Assembly (NCBI RefSeq): GCF_025628985.1
Contig: NZ_JAOTEM010000004.1
Span: 248,001-312,000 of the forward strand
Direction of reading: 5' to 3'
Source: Chryseobacterium edaphi
Lineage (GTDB): Bacteria; Bacteroidota; Bacteroidia; Flavobacteriales; Weeksellaceae
Length of the DNA: 64,000 nucleotides
Shown: positions 8,554-17,683 of the stretch, piece after piece
Layout: every line of letters begins with the position of its first letter
Numbering within the stretch: the first letter of the stretch is position 1
Translations under genes and position numbers: made by a program
Notes under the pieces: generated by a model
What the model was told of the DNA's origin: nothing
What the model saw: only the letters and a program-made list of their open reading frames with translations
Databases searched by the model: none

Positions 8554-8685
8554 ATGAAAACAAAAATCAGAAAAATATCAGATTGGAAAAACTGGAAAAC
8601 ATCAACTACAAAGCATAATGCGGAAATTCTGATCACACATGTCGCTGTAATTGTCGCCGTATTTATTTTTGCTGCATTTCTATAA
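8554..8685 (+). CDS. Small membrane protein, 43 aa
   Basis: This short frame codes for a basic, Trp-rich head (MKTKIRKISDWKNWKTSTTK) and a C-terminal hydrophobic segment (ILITHVAVIVAVFIFAAFL) that runs to the stop. It shares the basic-head/membrane-tail design of the 48-aa protein 133 bases upstream, and lies 49 bases before the 132-aa gene. No known family is recognised. An overlapping minus-strand frame (8514-8735) is less convincing because it is only an antisense of this pattern. Confidence 0.55.
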   Translation: MKTKIRKISDWKNWKTSTTKHNAEILITHVAVIVAVFIFAAFL

Positions 8686-8734
8686 ATTGGTACACTTTTA
8701 GTTACACATAGAATGTTTAAAAAATATTTTAACA

Positions 8735-9133
8735 ATGAAGAATTTTGAAGCGGATACTATTAATGAAACTCAGGCAATTGAGCATTTAAAAATATTTTAT
8801 CCAACAATTCAGAACGAAATTTCGCAGCTTTCTGCACAAAATAACTTTCCTGCAATCATACAGTCGACGGTTGATTATCTAAAAGTTCTATTACAAGAGT
8901 CTAAAATCAACATCGTCAACCGAAACATCAAAATGATGGAATGGCTTTACAAAAATGGTACTTTCACAGTAAAACACATTATTGAAAATCTGTTTATCAG
9001 ATCATTTGGAAGCCTTAAAAAGCATACTGACATTCAACAGTGGAACATTCTGTACCAGTTTATGCCGATCGAATTTCAGCAGATCTATCTTAATCAGACC
9101 CGACTGGATGAGATCATGTTTAAGAAGAATTAA
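8735..9133 (+). CDS. Conserved-type hypothetical protein, 132 aa
   Basis: This protein has no signal peptide and no membrane segment, and looks all-helical and cytoplasmic: TINETQAIEHLKIFYPTIQN, then SAQNNFPAIIQSTVDYLKVL, and a C-terminal PIEFQQIYLNQTRLDEIMF. It resembles small uncharacterised proteins of Chryseobacterium (possibly the DUF7674 type), but I cannot confirm the family. It is the last gene before a strong terminator and follows two tiny membrane proteins, so the three may be one transcript. The function is unknown. Confidence 0.75.
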   Translation: MKNFEADTINETQAIEHLKIFYPTIQNEISQLSAQNNFPAIIQSTVDYLKVLLQESKINIVNRNIKMMEWLYKNGTFTVKHIIENLFIRSFGSLKKHTDIQQWNILYQFMPIEFQQIYLNQTRLDEIMFKKN

Positions 9134-9144
9134 ATTTTGCAATA

Positions 9145-9184
9145 GACAGCGCCCAAGCTTTTAGTTTGGGCGCTGTCGTTTTAT
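9145..9184 (+). terminator. Intrinsic terminator
   Basis: A 12-bp perfect stem (GACAGCGCCCAA / TTGGGCGCTGTC) followed by GTTTTATTT lies 11 bases after the stop of the 132-aa gene. Confidence 0.9.
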
Positions 9185-9309
9185 TTAGGCAAACACTAGT
9201 CGTTTTTTTGTAATTTCTTTCGCAAAATGTCCGTAAGTTAGATTTAAAGTTTTTTTAACTTTAAATTAAAAATTACATATTTTTAAAAACTTATGATTTG
9301 AATTAAATT

Positions 9310-9948
9310 ATGCAAGTTAAATTTAAAATTACCATATTATTTCTATCTCAAATATTTTTTTGCACTGCGCAAATAAGTAATAATTTGAAAAAAATGATTG
9401 AACCACTCGATCAACAATACTTTAAAATTATGCTTGCTGAAAATTATAACGAGGAAGAATATTCTGATCTAGATAAAATGTTTACCAAAGCGTCAAAAAT
9501 CGCAACAAATGATGAATTGTTCTACTTGGCGTTAAATGGAAATACATTTGTTAGAGTGCATTCAATTTCACCTTTAATAGAAAGAAATGATAAGAGAATT
9601 ATTTATTTATATAGATATTATTCTGAATTTCCTTTATCTTATAAACAGAAAATGGGATGTGTTATAAGTGATCAAGATATGGCTTTAAGTAATATTCGTT
9701 CAAAAATTATTTACAGTATCAAAAATTTTGAAGATTATCAATACATAAAAGAAAAAGACGAAAAAGAACTGAGATTATTTTTTTCCGAAGATGAAATAAG
9801 AACTTTTGAAGACTTTAAGCTTGATGATTTCAAAAATTACTTAAATGAATTTAATAAAATCGATAAAAAATTTATTCCAAATAGAATTGAAACGCTAGAA
9901 ATGATTAAACAAGCATGGAAGGATGAAAAAATTCAATCTCAATATTAA
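9310..9948 (+). CDS. Secreted hypothetical protein, 212 aa
   Basis: The protein has an N-terminal signal peptide (VKFKITILFLSQIFFCTAQ; cleavage probably near residue 20) and a mainly helical, charged body. The middle FYLALNGNTFVRVHSISPLI resembles a HEAT-like helix pair seen in exported Bacteroidota proteins of unknown role. There is no sorting domain at the C-terminus, so it is probably periplasmic. Its base composition is more AT-rich than its neighbours and its start is preceded by A/T-rich sequence only. It converges with dnaK and shares a bidirectional terminator with it. Confidence 0.75.
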   Translation: MQVKFKITILFLSQIFFCTAQISNNLKKMIEPLDQQYFKIMLAENYNEEEYSDLDKMFTKASKIATNDELFYLALNGNTFVRVHSISPLIERNDKRIIYLYRYYSEFPLSYKQKMGCVISDQDMALSNIRSKIIYSIKNFEDYQYIKEKDEKELRLFFSEDEIRTFEDFKLDDFKNYLNEFNKIDKKFIPNRIETLEMIKQAWKDEKIQSQY

Positions 9949-9954
9949 AACCAA

Positions 9955-9984
9955 AAAATCCCCAAGCTTACGCTCGGGGATTTT
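9955..9984. terminator. Bidirectional intrinsic terminator
   Basis: A 13-bp stem with one mismatch (AAAATCCCCAAGC / GCTCGGGGATTTT) lies between the convergent 212-aa gene and dnaK. Confidence 0.85.
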
Positions 9985-10007
9985 ATTATTACTTGACTCA
10001 ATGAGTA

Positions 10008-11903
10008 TTATTTTACTTCTTCAAAGTCTGCATCCTGTACATCTTCTGCACCTCCAGCATTTCCTTGATTCTGAGCTCCTGCATCAGCACCTTGACCTTG
10101 CTGTCCTGCTGCATACATTTCTTCTGAAGCTGCCATCCAAGCTGCATCTAAAGCTTCTGTTTTAGCTTTTACATCTTCTCCGTTTTTAGCTTCATAAGCA
10201 GTTTTCAATTCTGCATGAGCAGATTCGATTGCTGCTTTTTTGTCAGCAGACAATTTATCTCCAAATTCTTTCAATTGCTTTTCAGTCTGGAAGATCAATC
10301 CGTCAGCTTTGTTGAAGATCTCAACTTCTTCTTTTCTTTTCGCATCATCCGCAGAGTTTTCCTGAGCTTCTCTTTTCATTCTTTCGATTTCCTCGTCAGA
10401 AAGTCCTGAAGAAGCCTGGATTTTGATAGACTGCTCTTTTCCTGTTCCTTTATCTTTAGCAGAAACGCTCAAGATTCCGTTTGCATCGATATCGAAAGTT
10501 ACTTCAATCTGAGGAACTCCTCTTTGTGCTGGTGGAATATCTGTTAAATCAAATCTACCGATCTCTTTGTTATCGTTGAACATTGGTCTTTCACCCTGTC
10601 CTACTCTGATGCTTACAGCTGGCTGGTTGTCAGATGCTGTAGAGAATACTTCAGATTTCTTTGTAGGAATTGTCGTGTTAGATTCAATCAATTTAGTGAA
10701 AACTGAACCCATAGTTTCGATACCTAAAGAAAGTGGCGTAACGTCTAATAAAAGTACATCGGTCACGTCTCCAGTTAAAACTCCACCTTGGATAGCTGCA
10801 CCGATTGCTACAACCTCATCCGGGTTAACTCCTTTTGAAGGTTTTTTACCGAAGAATTTTTCAACTTCCTCCTGGATGATTGGGATTCTTGTAGAACCAC
10901 CTACCAAGATTACTTCGTCGATATCTGAGATAGAAAGACCTGCATCAGAAAGCGCTTTTTTACAAGGCTCCATAGATCTTCTTACCAAGTCAGCAGATAA
11001 CTGCTCAAATTTAGCTTTAGTTAAAGTCTTCACTAAGTGTTTAGGACCTGTAGCTGTAGCTGTAATATAAGGAAGGTTGATTTCAGTTTGAGGAGAAGAA
11101 GACAACTCGATTTTTGCTTTTTCAGCTGCTTCTTTCAATCTTTGTAATGCGATTGCATCAGATTTCAAGTCAACACCTTCTTCAGACTTAAATTCGTCTG
11201 CCATCCAGTTGATAATTACATCATCAAAGTCATCACCTCCTAAGTGAGTATCTCCGTTTGTAGACAATACTTCGAAAACTCCGTCTCCTAAATCAAGGAT
11301 AGAAACGTCAAAAGTACCACCACCTAAATCGTATACTGCAATTTTCTGATCTTTGTGAGCTTTATCCATACCGTAAGCCAAAGCTGCTGCTGTTGGCTCA
11401 TTGATAATTCTTTCTACTGTAAGACCTGCGATTTCTCCAGCTTCTTTAGTAGCTTGTCTTTGAGCATCGTTGAAATAAGCAGGAACAGTGATTACCGCTC
11501 TTGTCACTTCCTGTCCAAGATAATCTTCAGCAGTTTTCTTCATTTTTTGAAGGATCATTGCAGAAATTTCCTGTGGTGTATATTCTCTATCGTCGATTTT
11601 TACTTTTACGGTATCATTTGGTCCGCTTACAACACCATAAGGAACTCTAGAAACTTCAGAAGCATCGTCTTTGAAATGTGTTCCGATGAATCTTTTGATT
11701 GAATATACAGTTTTCGTAGGGTTTGTTACTGCCTGTCTTTTTGCAGGATCTCCTACTTTTCTTTCACCGTCTTCTGTAAACGCTACAATTGATGGCGTTG
11801 TTCTTTTACCTTCTGCATTAGGGATAACTACAGCATCTTTACCTTCCATTACCGCAACGCAAGAGTTGGTAGTACCTAAGTCAATTCCAATTATTTTACT
11901 CAT
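10008..11903 (-). CDS. dnaK: Chaperone DnaK (Hsp70)
   Basis: This 631-aa Hsp70 begins with the ATPase signature [16 protein letters not shown] and has [18 protein letters not shown] (here [15 protein letters not shown]) and [11 protein letters not shown] motifs. The substrate-binding domain starts after the linker [16 protein letters not shown]. The helical lid ends in a Gly/Gln/Ala-rich tail and the usual [15 protein letters not shown] end. It folds and refolds proteins with DnaJ and GrpE, which are not nearby, so it is a single-gene unit here. The upstream 150 bases are AT-rich; I see no CIRCE element and no clear TAnnTTTG box, so its heat-shock control is not apparent. Confidence 0.98.
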   Translation of the reverse strand: MSKIIGIDLGTTNSCVAVMEGKDAVVIPNAEGKRTTPSIVAFTEDGERKVGDPAKRQAVTNPTKTVYSIKRFIGTHFKDDASEVSRVPYGVVSGPNDTVKVKIDDREYTPQEISAMILQKMKKTAEDYLGQEVTRAVITVPAYFNDAQRQATKEAGEIAGLTVERIINEPTAAALAYGMDKAHKDQKIAVYDLGGGTFDVSILDLGDGVFEVLSTNGDTHLGGDDFDDVIINWMADEFKSEEGVDLKSDAIALQRLKEAAEKAKIELSSSPQTEINLPYITATATGPKHLVKTLTKAKFEQLSADLVRRSMEPCKKALSDAGLSISDIDEVILVGGSTRIPIIQEEVEKFFGKKPSKGVNPDEVVAIGAAIQGGVLTGDVTDVLLLDVTPLSLGIETMGSVFTKLIESNTTIPTKKSEVFSTASDNQPAVSIRVGQGERPMFNDNKEIGRFDLTDIPPAQRGVPQIEVTFDIDANGILSVSAKDKGTGKEQSIKIQASSGLSDEEIERMKREAQENSADDAKRKEEVEIFNKADGLIFQTEKQLKEFGDKLSADKKAAIESAHAELKTAYEAKNGEDVKAKTEALDAAWMAASEEMYAAGQQGQGADAGAQNQGNAGGAEDVQDADFEEVK

Positions 11904-11989
11904 AATATTATATATTTTTAATTTTTAAATTTAATTACACTCTCACTTTCTCAATATCTGTACCATTAGATTTTTTGTGACAAATTGAC

Positions 11990-12024
11990 ACAAAAAAACA
12001 AAACTCCGATTAAATCAGAGTTTT
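11990..12024 (-). terminator. Intrinsic terminator of the metalloprotease gene
   Basis: On the minus strand a 10-bp stem (AAAACTCTGA / TCGGAGTTTT, one wobble) with a short loop is followed by a T-rich run, about 30 bases after the metalloprotease stop. Confidence 0.75.
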
Positions 12025-12053
12025 GTTTTAGTACAAATTGGAAATATTATGAC

Positions 12054-13346
12054 TTATTTCTTAATAAATTTCATAGACTTGATGAATTCTTTTCCATCGT
12101 AAGTTCTTACATAATAAACTCCGGAAGCAAAATCATTCACATCTATTTTATCTGTTTCATTTTTAATAAAAGCTCTTTTCACCAATCTTCCTTCTGAACT
12201 GAAAATTTCTACTTCATTAATATTTACAAACGGTGAAGCAATAGAAATAAACTGTGTTGTCGGATTTGGAAAGATATTAATTGAGCCTGCCTTTTCAACC
12301 TCATTTACAGAAAGAAAAGTACATGCATTGGTATTCAAAAGACTTGCACGTGGTGATGAAAGCACAGTTTGAGTAATTGTTTTCTGATTATTGGTAAACA
12401 TAGCCATTGAAATATCGTCTACATAATCCATATAATTCATAAACATTGATCCATTTGCAGTTGGTGTACATGCATATGTATTGGTTGGATATGTAGGTGT
12501 TCCAAAATATGCATAATACGTAGCGGGAGTATCAGCACATCCATCACTCCATCCTGTAGTTCCACAAACTGTAGGATTTGGATTTTGAGGTAAATTTCCT
12601 TCTCCCCAGATATGATCTAAACCGAAATAATGCCCTATTTCGTGAGTAGCAGTTCTTCCCTTGTTATATGTTGTATAAGGATAAGTTCCAGCCGTACCCG
12701 TTGTACCAAAAACCTGATAAGCAATACATAACCCATCATCTGCGTAACCGGCTGCTGCAGGAGGATAAGCCCATCCCAATAAATCAGTATCAGTAAATGC
12801 TCCGACCCAGATATTTAAATATTTTGTAGTGTTCCAAGCTGCATCACCACCATTTGCTGCACTGTAATAATAATCATCAAAAACAAAATTACTAGATACT
12901 AATTTTCTCAAAATCCCAGTTGTCGTATTTCCATTAGGATCTTTTGTTGCCAGACAAAAGTTGATTTCTAAATCTGCTGCTGAAGATTGAAAAGCTGCAG
13001 GAACTACTGTATTAAAGTCAGAATTAAGTTTTCTGAAATCGGCATTCAAAACTGCCAACTGCGACTGAATTTGTGCGTCGGACACATTTTGAGTTGCGTT
13101 TTTATACAGAATGTGCACTACTACAGGAATAGTGACTACAGTCTGAACATTTTTTAAATGGGGTGCAATATTGTCAGCATTTTTTAAAAATTCAGATAAT
13201 TGGTCATTTTTAAGTTTTGCTTCCGGATGTTTTTTTGAAAATTCATTCCATTTTTCGTCAAAATTACATCTAACATGTTGTGAGAAAAGCCCCAAACTAA
13301 AAGTTGTTGCTAAGAGTATACAATACTTCTTCATTTTTTTCGTCAA
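12054..13346 (-). CDS. T9SS-exported M43 family zinc metalloprotease
   Basis: This 430-aa protein has a signal peptide (residues 1-23; start at Met1 or Met5) and a pappalysin-type (M43) catalytic domain. The zinc site HEIGHYFGLDH is at residues 235-245, and a Met-turn lies in MFMNYMDYVDD at about 301-311. Cysteines around 261-293 probably form disulfides. The C-terminus (about 345-430) has the type A sorting-domain pattern: INIFPNPTTQFISI, then GVYYVRTYDGKEFIKSMKFI. It should be secreted by the T9SS and processed at the surface. It probably degrades extracellular protein, perhaps gelatin or collagen-like substrates. It is a single-gene unit. Confidence 0.93.
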   Translation of the reverse strand: MTKKMKKYCILLATTFSLGLFSQHVRCNFDEKWNEFSKKHPEAKLKNDQLSEFLKNADNIAPHLKNVQTVVTIPVVVHILYKNATQNVSDAQIQSQLAVLNADFRKLNSDFNTVVPAAFQSSAADLEINFCLATKDPNGNTTTGILRKLVSSNFVFDDYYYSAANGGDAAWNTTKYLNIWVGAFTDTDLLGWAYPPAAAGYADDGLCIAYQVFGTTGTAGTYPYTTYNKGRTATHEIGHYFGLDHIWGEGNLPQNPNPTVCGTTGWSDGCADTPATYYAYFGTPTYPTNTYACTPTANGSMFMNYMDYVDDISMAMFTNNQKTITQTVLSSPRASLLNTNACTFLSVNEVEKAGSINIFPNPTTQFISIASPFVNINEVEIFSSEGRLVKRAFIKNETDKIDVNDFASGVYYVRTYDGKEFIKSMKFIKK

Positions 13347-13439
13347 ATATAATAATTTGATTGAAAACGTGTACTATCAAATATAAAAAAATTAATCTAA
13401 TATTAATTTTAGCATTTATGAAAGATTACTAATTATTAG

Positions 13440-13447
13440 TATTTTTG
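13440..13447 (+). promoter_or_regulatory. Putative -7 box for ppk1
   Basis: TATTTTTG matches TAnnTTTG and lies 19 bases before the ppk1 start. No TTG -33 element is clear. This is a weak call in AT-rich sequence. Confidence 0.3.
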
Positions 13448-13466
13448 ATAAATTTTACTAATATCT

Positions 13467-15539
13467 ATGTCAGTACACTTTAATCCCAGAGATATTACCT
13501 GGTTGGCGTTTAATGAAAGAGTTTTGCAGGAAGCGATGGACGAAAATGTGCCGCTTCATCTCAGAATCAGATTTCTTGGGATTTTCTCTAATAATTTAGA
13601 TGAATTTTTCAGAGTGCGTGTTGCAGGTCTTAAACGTGCTATGGATTTTAAAGAAAAAGTAATTGCTGAATCTTTTTATCAACCACCTTCAAAAATACTT
13701 CAGAGGATTAACGAAATTGTCATTACACAACAAGCAGACTTCGATAAAACCTGGAAAAAAATACAGGTTGAAATGGCAGAACAGAAAGTTTTCATTAAAA
13801 CTTCAAAAAACCTCACTGCCAGACAAAAAGAATTCGTAAGACAATATTTTGACGAAGTTGTAGAATCTAATGTCATTCCTATTCTTCTTCACGAAAATAC
13901 TCCGATGCCGTATTATAGAGACAAAAGTTTGTATCTGGGTGTGGCTATGAGAAAAAAAGACTGGCAATATCAAAGCAATTATGCAATTATTGAGATTCCT
14001 TCGCGTTTTGTGGGTAGATTTGTTTTGTTGCCAACTGAAGATTTAGAGGAGAAAAATGTTATGCTTTTAGAAGATGTCATTACATTTAATCTTCCTCATA
14101 TTTTCTCTTATTTCGGATATGACGAATTTTCTGCCAACGCATTTAAAGTTACAAAAGATGCAGAAATGGATATTGATAATGACATCCGAACCAATTTTGC
14201 AGAAAAAATAGAAAAAGGTCTTAAAAACAGGCGTAAAGGAAAACCAACACGTTTTGTTTTTGATAAAGATATGGACAAAGCATTGCTAGAATTGCTCATC
14301 CGAAAATTAAATTTAAGCAAAAAAGACAGCATCATTCCTGGTGGAAAGATTCACAACTTTAAACATTTCATGGATTTTCCTGATGTCTTTGAATATTATA
14401 AAAAACCTATTGAGCGAACTTCATTTGCACATCCAGCCTTTGAGCATGGCGAAAGAGTAACTGATGTAATTCTAAAACAAGATGTTTTATTAAGTTTTCC
14501 ATACCATACTTATACTCCTGTTATTGATCTTTTACGTGAAGCTGCGATGGATCCGGATGTTAAATCAATCCAGATTACAGCTTATCGTTTGGCAAGCAGC
14601 TCAAAAATCATCAATGCCCTAATTTACGCCGCCAGAAACGGAAAAGATGTCACCGTGATGCTCGAACTTCAGGCAAGATTTGACGAAGAATCGAACTTGA
14701 TGTGGAAAGAAATGCTGGAGCCTGAAGGAATCACCGTTTTGATCGGACTTCCTGACAAAAAGGTTCACGCCAAATTGTGTGTCATCAAAAAGAGAGTTCA
14801 CAACAAAACGGTTCAGTACGGATTTATCAGCACCGGAAATTTTAATGAAAAAACAGCAAGAATCTACGGTGATCATTTAATCATGACTTCTGACAGAGGC
14901 GTGATGGCAGATATCAACAAAGTATTTAATGTACTTAAAAAGCCAAAAGAAGATTATTTGGCTGTTTTGAAAACCTGCAAAAATCTCTTGGTTTGTCCGC
15001 AATTTATGCGTGAAAAAATCGTGCATCATATAGATAAGGAAATTGAAGAAGCAAAGACAGGTAGAAAAGCAGAGATGATCATCAAAGCCAATTCTGTAAG
15101 TGACCGCGGACTTATCCTTAAAATGTATGAAGCTGCAGAAGCGGGAGTTGTGATCAGAGTGATTGTGCGAGGTATTTACTGTGCCATTAATCAGAAAGAT
15201 TTTAAGCAAAAAATAAAAGCCATCAGTATTGTAGATGAATATCTGGAACATGCTAGAGTAATGTATTTCTACAATAAAGGTGCTGAAGATATGTATATTT
15301 CTTCTGCCGACTGGATGAACAGAAATCTTGATTACAGAATAGAAGCTGCAGCGAAAATTACCGACAAAAATCTGAAAAAAGAACTGAAAGATATTCTCGA
15401 CATTCAGTTAAAAGATAACGTAAAAGCAAGAATTTTAGATAAAAAACTGAGCAACGAATACATCAGCAACGACGAAAAAGAATGTCGCTCTCAAATAGAA
15501 ACCTATAAATATCTGAAAGCAAAAACCACAGGGAAATAG
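13467..15539 (+). CDS. ppk1: Polyphosphate kinase 1
   Basis: The enzyme (690 aa) makes long-chain polyphosphate from ATP, reversibly, at the membrane. It has the N-terminal PPK domain (FNPRDITWLAFNERVL), the middle domain, and two PLD-like catalytic halves. The first half contains KVHAKLCVIKK, carrying the autophosphorylated histidine, and GFISTGNFNEKTARIYGDH. The second contains YISSADWMNRNLDYRIE. The length fits the family (about 690-720 aa). The next gene on the same strand, after a 275-base spacer, is a Ppx phosphatase, so synthesis and breakdown of polyphosphate are paired, although a repeat element lies between them. Confidence 0.97.
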   Translation: MSVHFNPRDITWLAFNERVLQEAMDENVPLHLRIRFLGIFSNNLDEFFRVRVAGLKRAMDFKEKVIAESFYQPPSKILQRINEIVITQQADFDKTWKKIQVEMAEQKVFIKTSKNLTARQKEFVRQYFDEVVESNVIPILLHENTPMPYYRDKSLYLGVAMRKKDWQYQSNYAIIEIPSRFVGRFVLLPTEDLEEKNVMLLEDVITFNLPHIFSYFGYDEFSANAFKVTKDAEMDIDNDIRTNFAEKIEKGLKNRRKGKPTRFVFDKDMDKALLELLIRKLNLSKKDSIIPGGKIHNFKHFMDFPDVFEYYKKPIERTSFAHPAFEHGERVTDVILKQDVLLSFPYHTYTPVIDLLREAAMDPDVKSIQITAYRLASSSKIINALIYAARNGKDVTVMLELQARFDEESNLMWKEMLEPEGITVLIGLPDKKVHAKLCVIKKRVHNKTVQYGFISTGNFNEKTARIYGDHLIMTSDRGVMADINKVFNVLKKPKEDYLAVLKTCKNLLVCPQFMREKIVHHIDKEIEEAKTGRKAEMIIKANSVSDRGLILKMYEAAEAGVVIRVIVRGIYCAINQKDFKQKIKAISIVDEYLEHARVMYFYNKGAEDMYISSADWMNRNLDYRIEAAAKITDKNLKKELKDILDIQLKDNVKARILDKKLSNEYISNDEKECRSQIETYKYLKAKTTGK

Positions 15540-15546
15540 ATTTTTG

Positions 15547-15686
15547 AAACATTAAGAGTGTTTAATTTTTAAGGATAAATAAGCTTTAAATTTTTAAAAT
15601 TTACGAAGGTAAATCCATTAAGCAGAATGCTTGAATCAATTTTTTGATTCTTAATAATTCTTAGTAACTCAATATTCTTAATGTTT
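15547..15686. repeat. MITE-like repeat family A, copy 1
   Basis: This 140-base intergenic element is bounded by an 11-bp perfect inverted repeat (AAACATTAAGA / TCTTAATGTTT). It contains two inner palindromes, AAGC..GCTT and TCAA..TTGA. It aligns end to end with elements at 41442-41576 and 43487-43626. No coding frame is inside. It separates ppk1 from ppx. Confidence 0.75.
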
Positions 15687-15815
15687 AAAATGGTAAGAAT
15701 AAGCATTAAACAGTCTTTACAAGTAACTTAAAGAATTAATTTTTGTAAATTCGGCTTTTAAAATTAACCTGTTTTAATTAAACAACTGAAATTCAATAAA
15801 ATACCAATCAAAGAA

Positions 15816-16700
15816 ATGATCATTGCAGCGATAGACATAGGAAGTAATGCAGCCCGGCTTTTAATTAACGAGGTGAAAATTCAAAACGGAAAGCCAGAAT
15901 TTATTAAATTAAATCTTCTGCGAATTCCTTTACGATTGGGAATGGATGTTTTCACTTTAGGAAAAATCGGACAGGAAAGGGAAAAAATGGTCTTAGACTC
16001 AATGAAAATTTTCAGCGATCTGATGAAAGTTTATAAAGTTGAACATTACAGAGCCTGCGCAACAAGTGCAATGCGTGATGCTTCTAACGGAAAAGAAATT
16101 ATTGAAAAAGTAAAAAACAGTTCAGAAATAAATATCGAAATCATTTCCGGAGACGAAGAAGCAACTTTGGTTTATGAAAACCATGTTGCAGAAGGTCTCG
16201 ACAAAGATTTCGCCTATCTTTATGTAGATGTTGGCGGAGGTTCTACCGAATTGACATTCTATGAAAACGATACGATGATTTACGAAAAATCTTTCAACAT
16301 CGGAACCATCCGTCTTCTCAACAATCTAGTGACAGAAGACAACTGGAGAGAAATGAAAGAAGAAATAAAAGTCAACATCAACAGCAAAAAACAGATTGTA
16401 GCCATCGGTTCGGGTGGAAACATCAATAAAGTGTTCTCAATGAGCAAAACCAAAGACGGAAAACCGATGTCCATTGCTTATTTGAAGAAAGCTTACAAAG
16501 AATTCAATGATCTTACCGTCGAGGAAAGAATGACCAAATACGGTTTCAGGGAAGACAGAGCCGATGTATTGGTGCATGCCTTAAAAATCTATAATTTTGT
16601 CATGCATTGGGCAGAAATCAACAAGATTTTCGTTCCGAAAATTTCTGTAGCGGATGGATTGATTCATAATATTTATGAGAGGGTTTCTGCGGAGGAATAA
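15816..16700 (+). CDS. ppx: Exopolyphosphatase / Ppx-GppA phosphatase family
   Basis: This 294-aa protein has the actin-like ATPase fold of Ppx/GppA: IAAIDIGSNAARLLI at the start (most members read GSNS.RL), CATSAMRDASNG, and YLYVDVGGGSTELTFYE for phosphate binding. AIGSGGNINKVF lies near the C-terminal end. At about 300 residues it is the short, catalytic-domain-only form without the HD-type C-terminal domain of E. coli Ppx. It should remove phosphate from polyphosphate or hydrolyse pppGpp; sequence alone does not decide which. Its place after ppk1 favours polyphosphate. Confidence 0.9.
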   Translation: MIIAAIDIGSNAARLLINEVKIQNGKPEFIKLNLLRIPLRLGMDVFTLGKIGQEREKMVLDSMKIFSDLMKVYKVEHYRACATSAMRDASNGKEIIEKVKNSSEINIEIISGDEEATLVYENHVAEGLDKDFAYLYVDVGGGSTELTFYENDTMIYEKSFNIGTIRLLNNLVTEDNWREMKEEIKVNINSKKQIVAIGSGGNINKVFSMSKTKDGKPMSIAYLKKAYKEFNDLTVEERMTKYGFREDRADVLVHALKIYNFVMHWAEINKIFVPKISVADGLIHNIYERVSAEE

Positions 16701-16757
16701 ACAGGCATTCTATAACTCTATAAATATCTAAAGAATGATTAGAACTAATTTTATTTT

Positions 16758-17216
16758 ATGAAAATCAAATTTCTTACCTCTATTTTAGCGTTCCTTTTTT
16801 TCACACATTCTTGTGACAGACAGAAGAAAAATGCTGATTCATCAAAAAATAAAGTAGAAATTAAAACAAATACTGCAATGCCGAGAGAAAAAAATAAAAT
16901 TTCTATACTAGAAAAATCAATGCTAGAATATATGGAAACTGCAAATCCTTCTTATACAAGAATTGATGTAGATGAATGCACAAAGATTCTAAATAATTAT
17001 GTTTCAGAAATATCAAATTCCAAATCGAGAGATGAAGGAATGGAAATTGTAAAAACTACCGTTGAAAAGCTAAATAAGCTCAATGAAAAATGCAATTTTG
17101 AACTTATCGAAACATCCGAACGTGAACAAATTGCAGAAATTCTGATTGTAGAAAGCAGCAAAAAAGGCTATAATACGCCTGAAGAAGATATTACTGAAGA
17201 ATGGAGAGAATGGTAA
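16758..17216 (+). CDS. Hypothetical lipoprotein, 152 aa
   Basis: A lipoprotein signal peptide is clear: MKIKFLTSILAFLFFTHSC, with the lipidated cysteine at residue 19. The mature part starts with a charged, Lys/Ser/Asn-rich linker and continues as a small, mostly helical domain with two more cysteines (DECTK and EKCNF). The N-terminal residues after Cys are Asp-Arg-Gln, and the protein may remain in the periplasmic leaflet or reach the surface. No family is recognised. It lies 57 bases after ppx on the same strand and ends at a terminator hairpin. Confidence 0.75.
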   Translation: MKIKFLTSILAFLFFTHSCDRQKKNADSSKNKVEIKTNTAMPREKNKISILEKSMLEYMETANPSYTRIDVDECTKILNNYVSEISNSKSRDEGMEIVKTTVEKLNKLNEKCNFELIETSEREQIAEILIVESSKKGYNTPEEDITEEWREW

Positions 17217-17286
17217 ATCATTTTAAATACATTTTTTCAGAATAAAAATTGACGAAAAATTCTCAGAAACAATCTATTTTTATACT

Positions 17287-17317
17287 ATCCGGTTGCATTT
17301 TGTGACCGGATTTTTTC
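17287..17317 (+). terminator. Intrinsic terminator
   Basis: The stem ATCCGGT / ACCGGAT is followed by TTTTTTC, about 70 bases after the lipoprotein stop. It adjoins the repeat at 17318. Confidence 0.8.
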
Positions 17318-17413
17318 AGGAGCTATTTCCCGCTTTCCGTTGTATCTTTTTTGCAATTCCCTTCGGCTCCGCTCAGGAAACTGCAAAAAAGGATGCCACT
17401 GCAATCGGGGCTA
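17318..17413. repeat. Intergenic hairpin repeat family C, copy 1
   Basis: The segment runs from AGGAGCTATTTCCCGC to GGATGCCACTGCAATCGGGG and is the reverse-complement partner of 39470-39538. Shared blocks are GGAGCT, TGTATCTTTTTT, AAAAAAGGATGCC and the CGGGGCTA-type end. In this copy a roughly 32-base GC-richer insert, itself a stem (TTTTTTGCA / TGCAAAAAA), fills the middle and includes CTTCGGCTCCGCTCAGG. Confidence 0.65.
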
Positions 17414-17683
17414 AAAGTGATCGTCATCAATTCGAGAGAAATCAATAATTTTGACAGAATTTGGACTTAGGAAACTGTCGTCAATTCGAGTCAAATTCTG
17501 AAAAAATTTTGTATCGAGAACCAGTGGACTTCAGTCAGCCCATAAATCAAAAGTTCTCGATACGATTTTTTTTAAAATCTACTTGAACTCTTAATAGTTC
17601 AAATGTTAAATTTAAATTCATCATTTTTAAAGTAAACACAAAGAAACAAACGTCATTTAAAACAACTAAAAAATAAACTTTAA
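17414..17683. other. Intergenic spacer rich in short repeats, no gene seen
   Basis: The non-coding stretch contains the near-direct repeat GTCATCAATTCGAG / GTCGTCAATTCGAG, an inverted pair CAGAATTTG / CAAATTCTG, and an 11-bp perfect inverted repeat GTATCGAGAAC / GTTCTCGATAC (17511-17563) followed by GATTTTTTTT. The last could terminate transcription into the next gene. No convincing reading frame was found. Confidence 0.6.

Noticed and set aside
8514..8735. 73-codon minus-strand frame over the 43-aa gene
   Set aside because: It is the reverse of a better plus-strand frame with basic head and membrane tail, and it has no supported start.
10567..11070. 167-codon frame opposite dnaK
   Set aside because: It is an antisense frame within a highly conserved gene with strong codon bias, and its product has no recognisable family.
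11904..12053. CIRCE-type heat-shock operator before dnaK
   Set aside because: The 9-9-9 inverted repeat TTAGCACTC-N9-GAGTGCTAA was not found; only a terminator-like hairpin of the upstream gene is present.
15547..15815. Possible small RNA in the ppk1-ppx gap
   Set aside because: The hairpins are explained by the dispersed repeat shared with two other gaps, so a locus-specific RNA is not needed.
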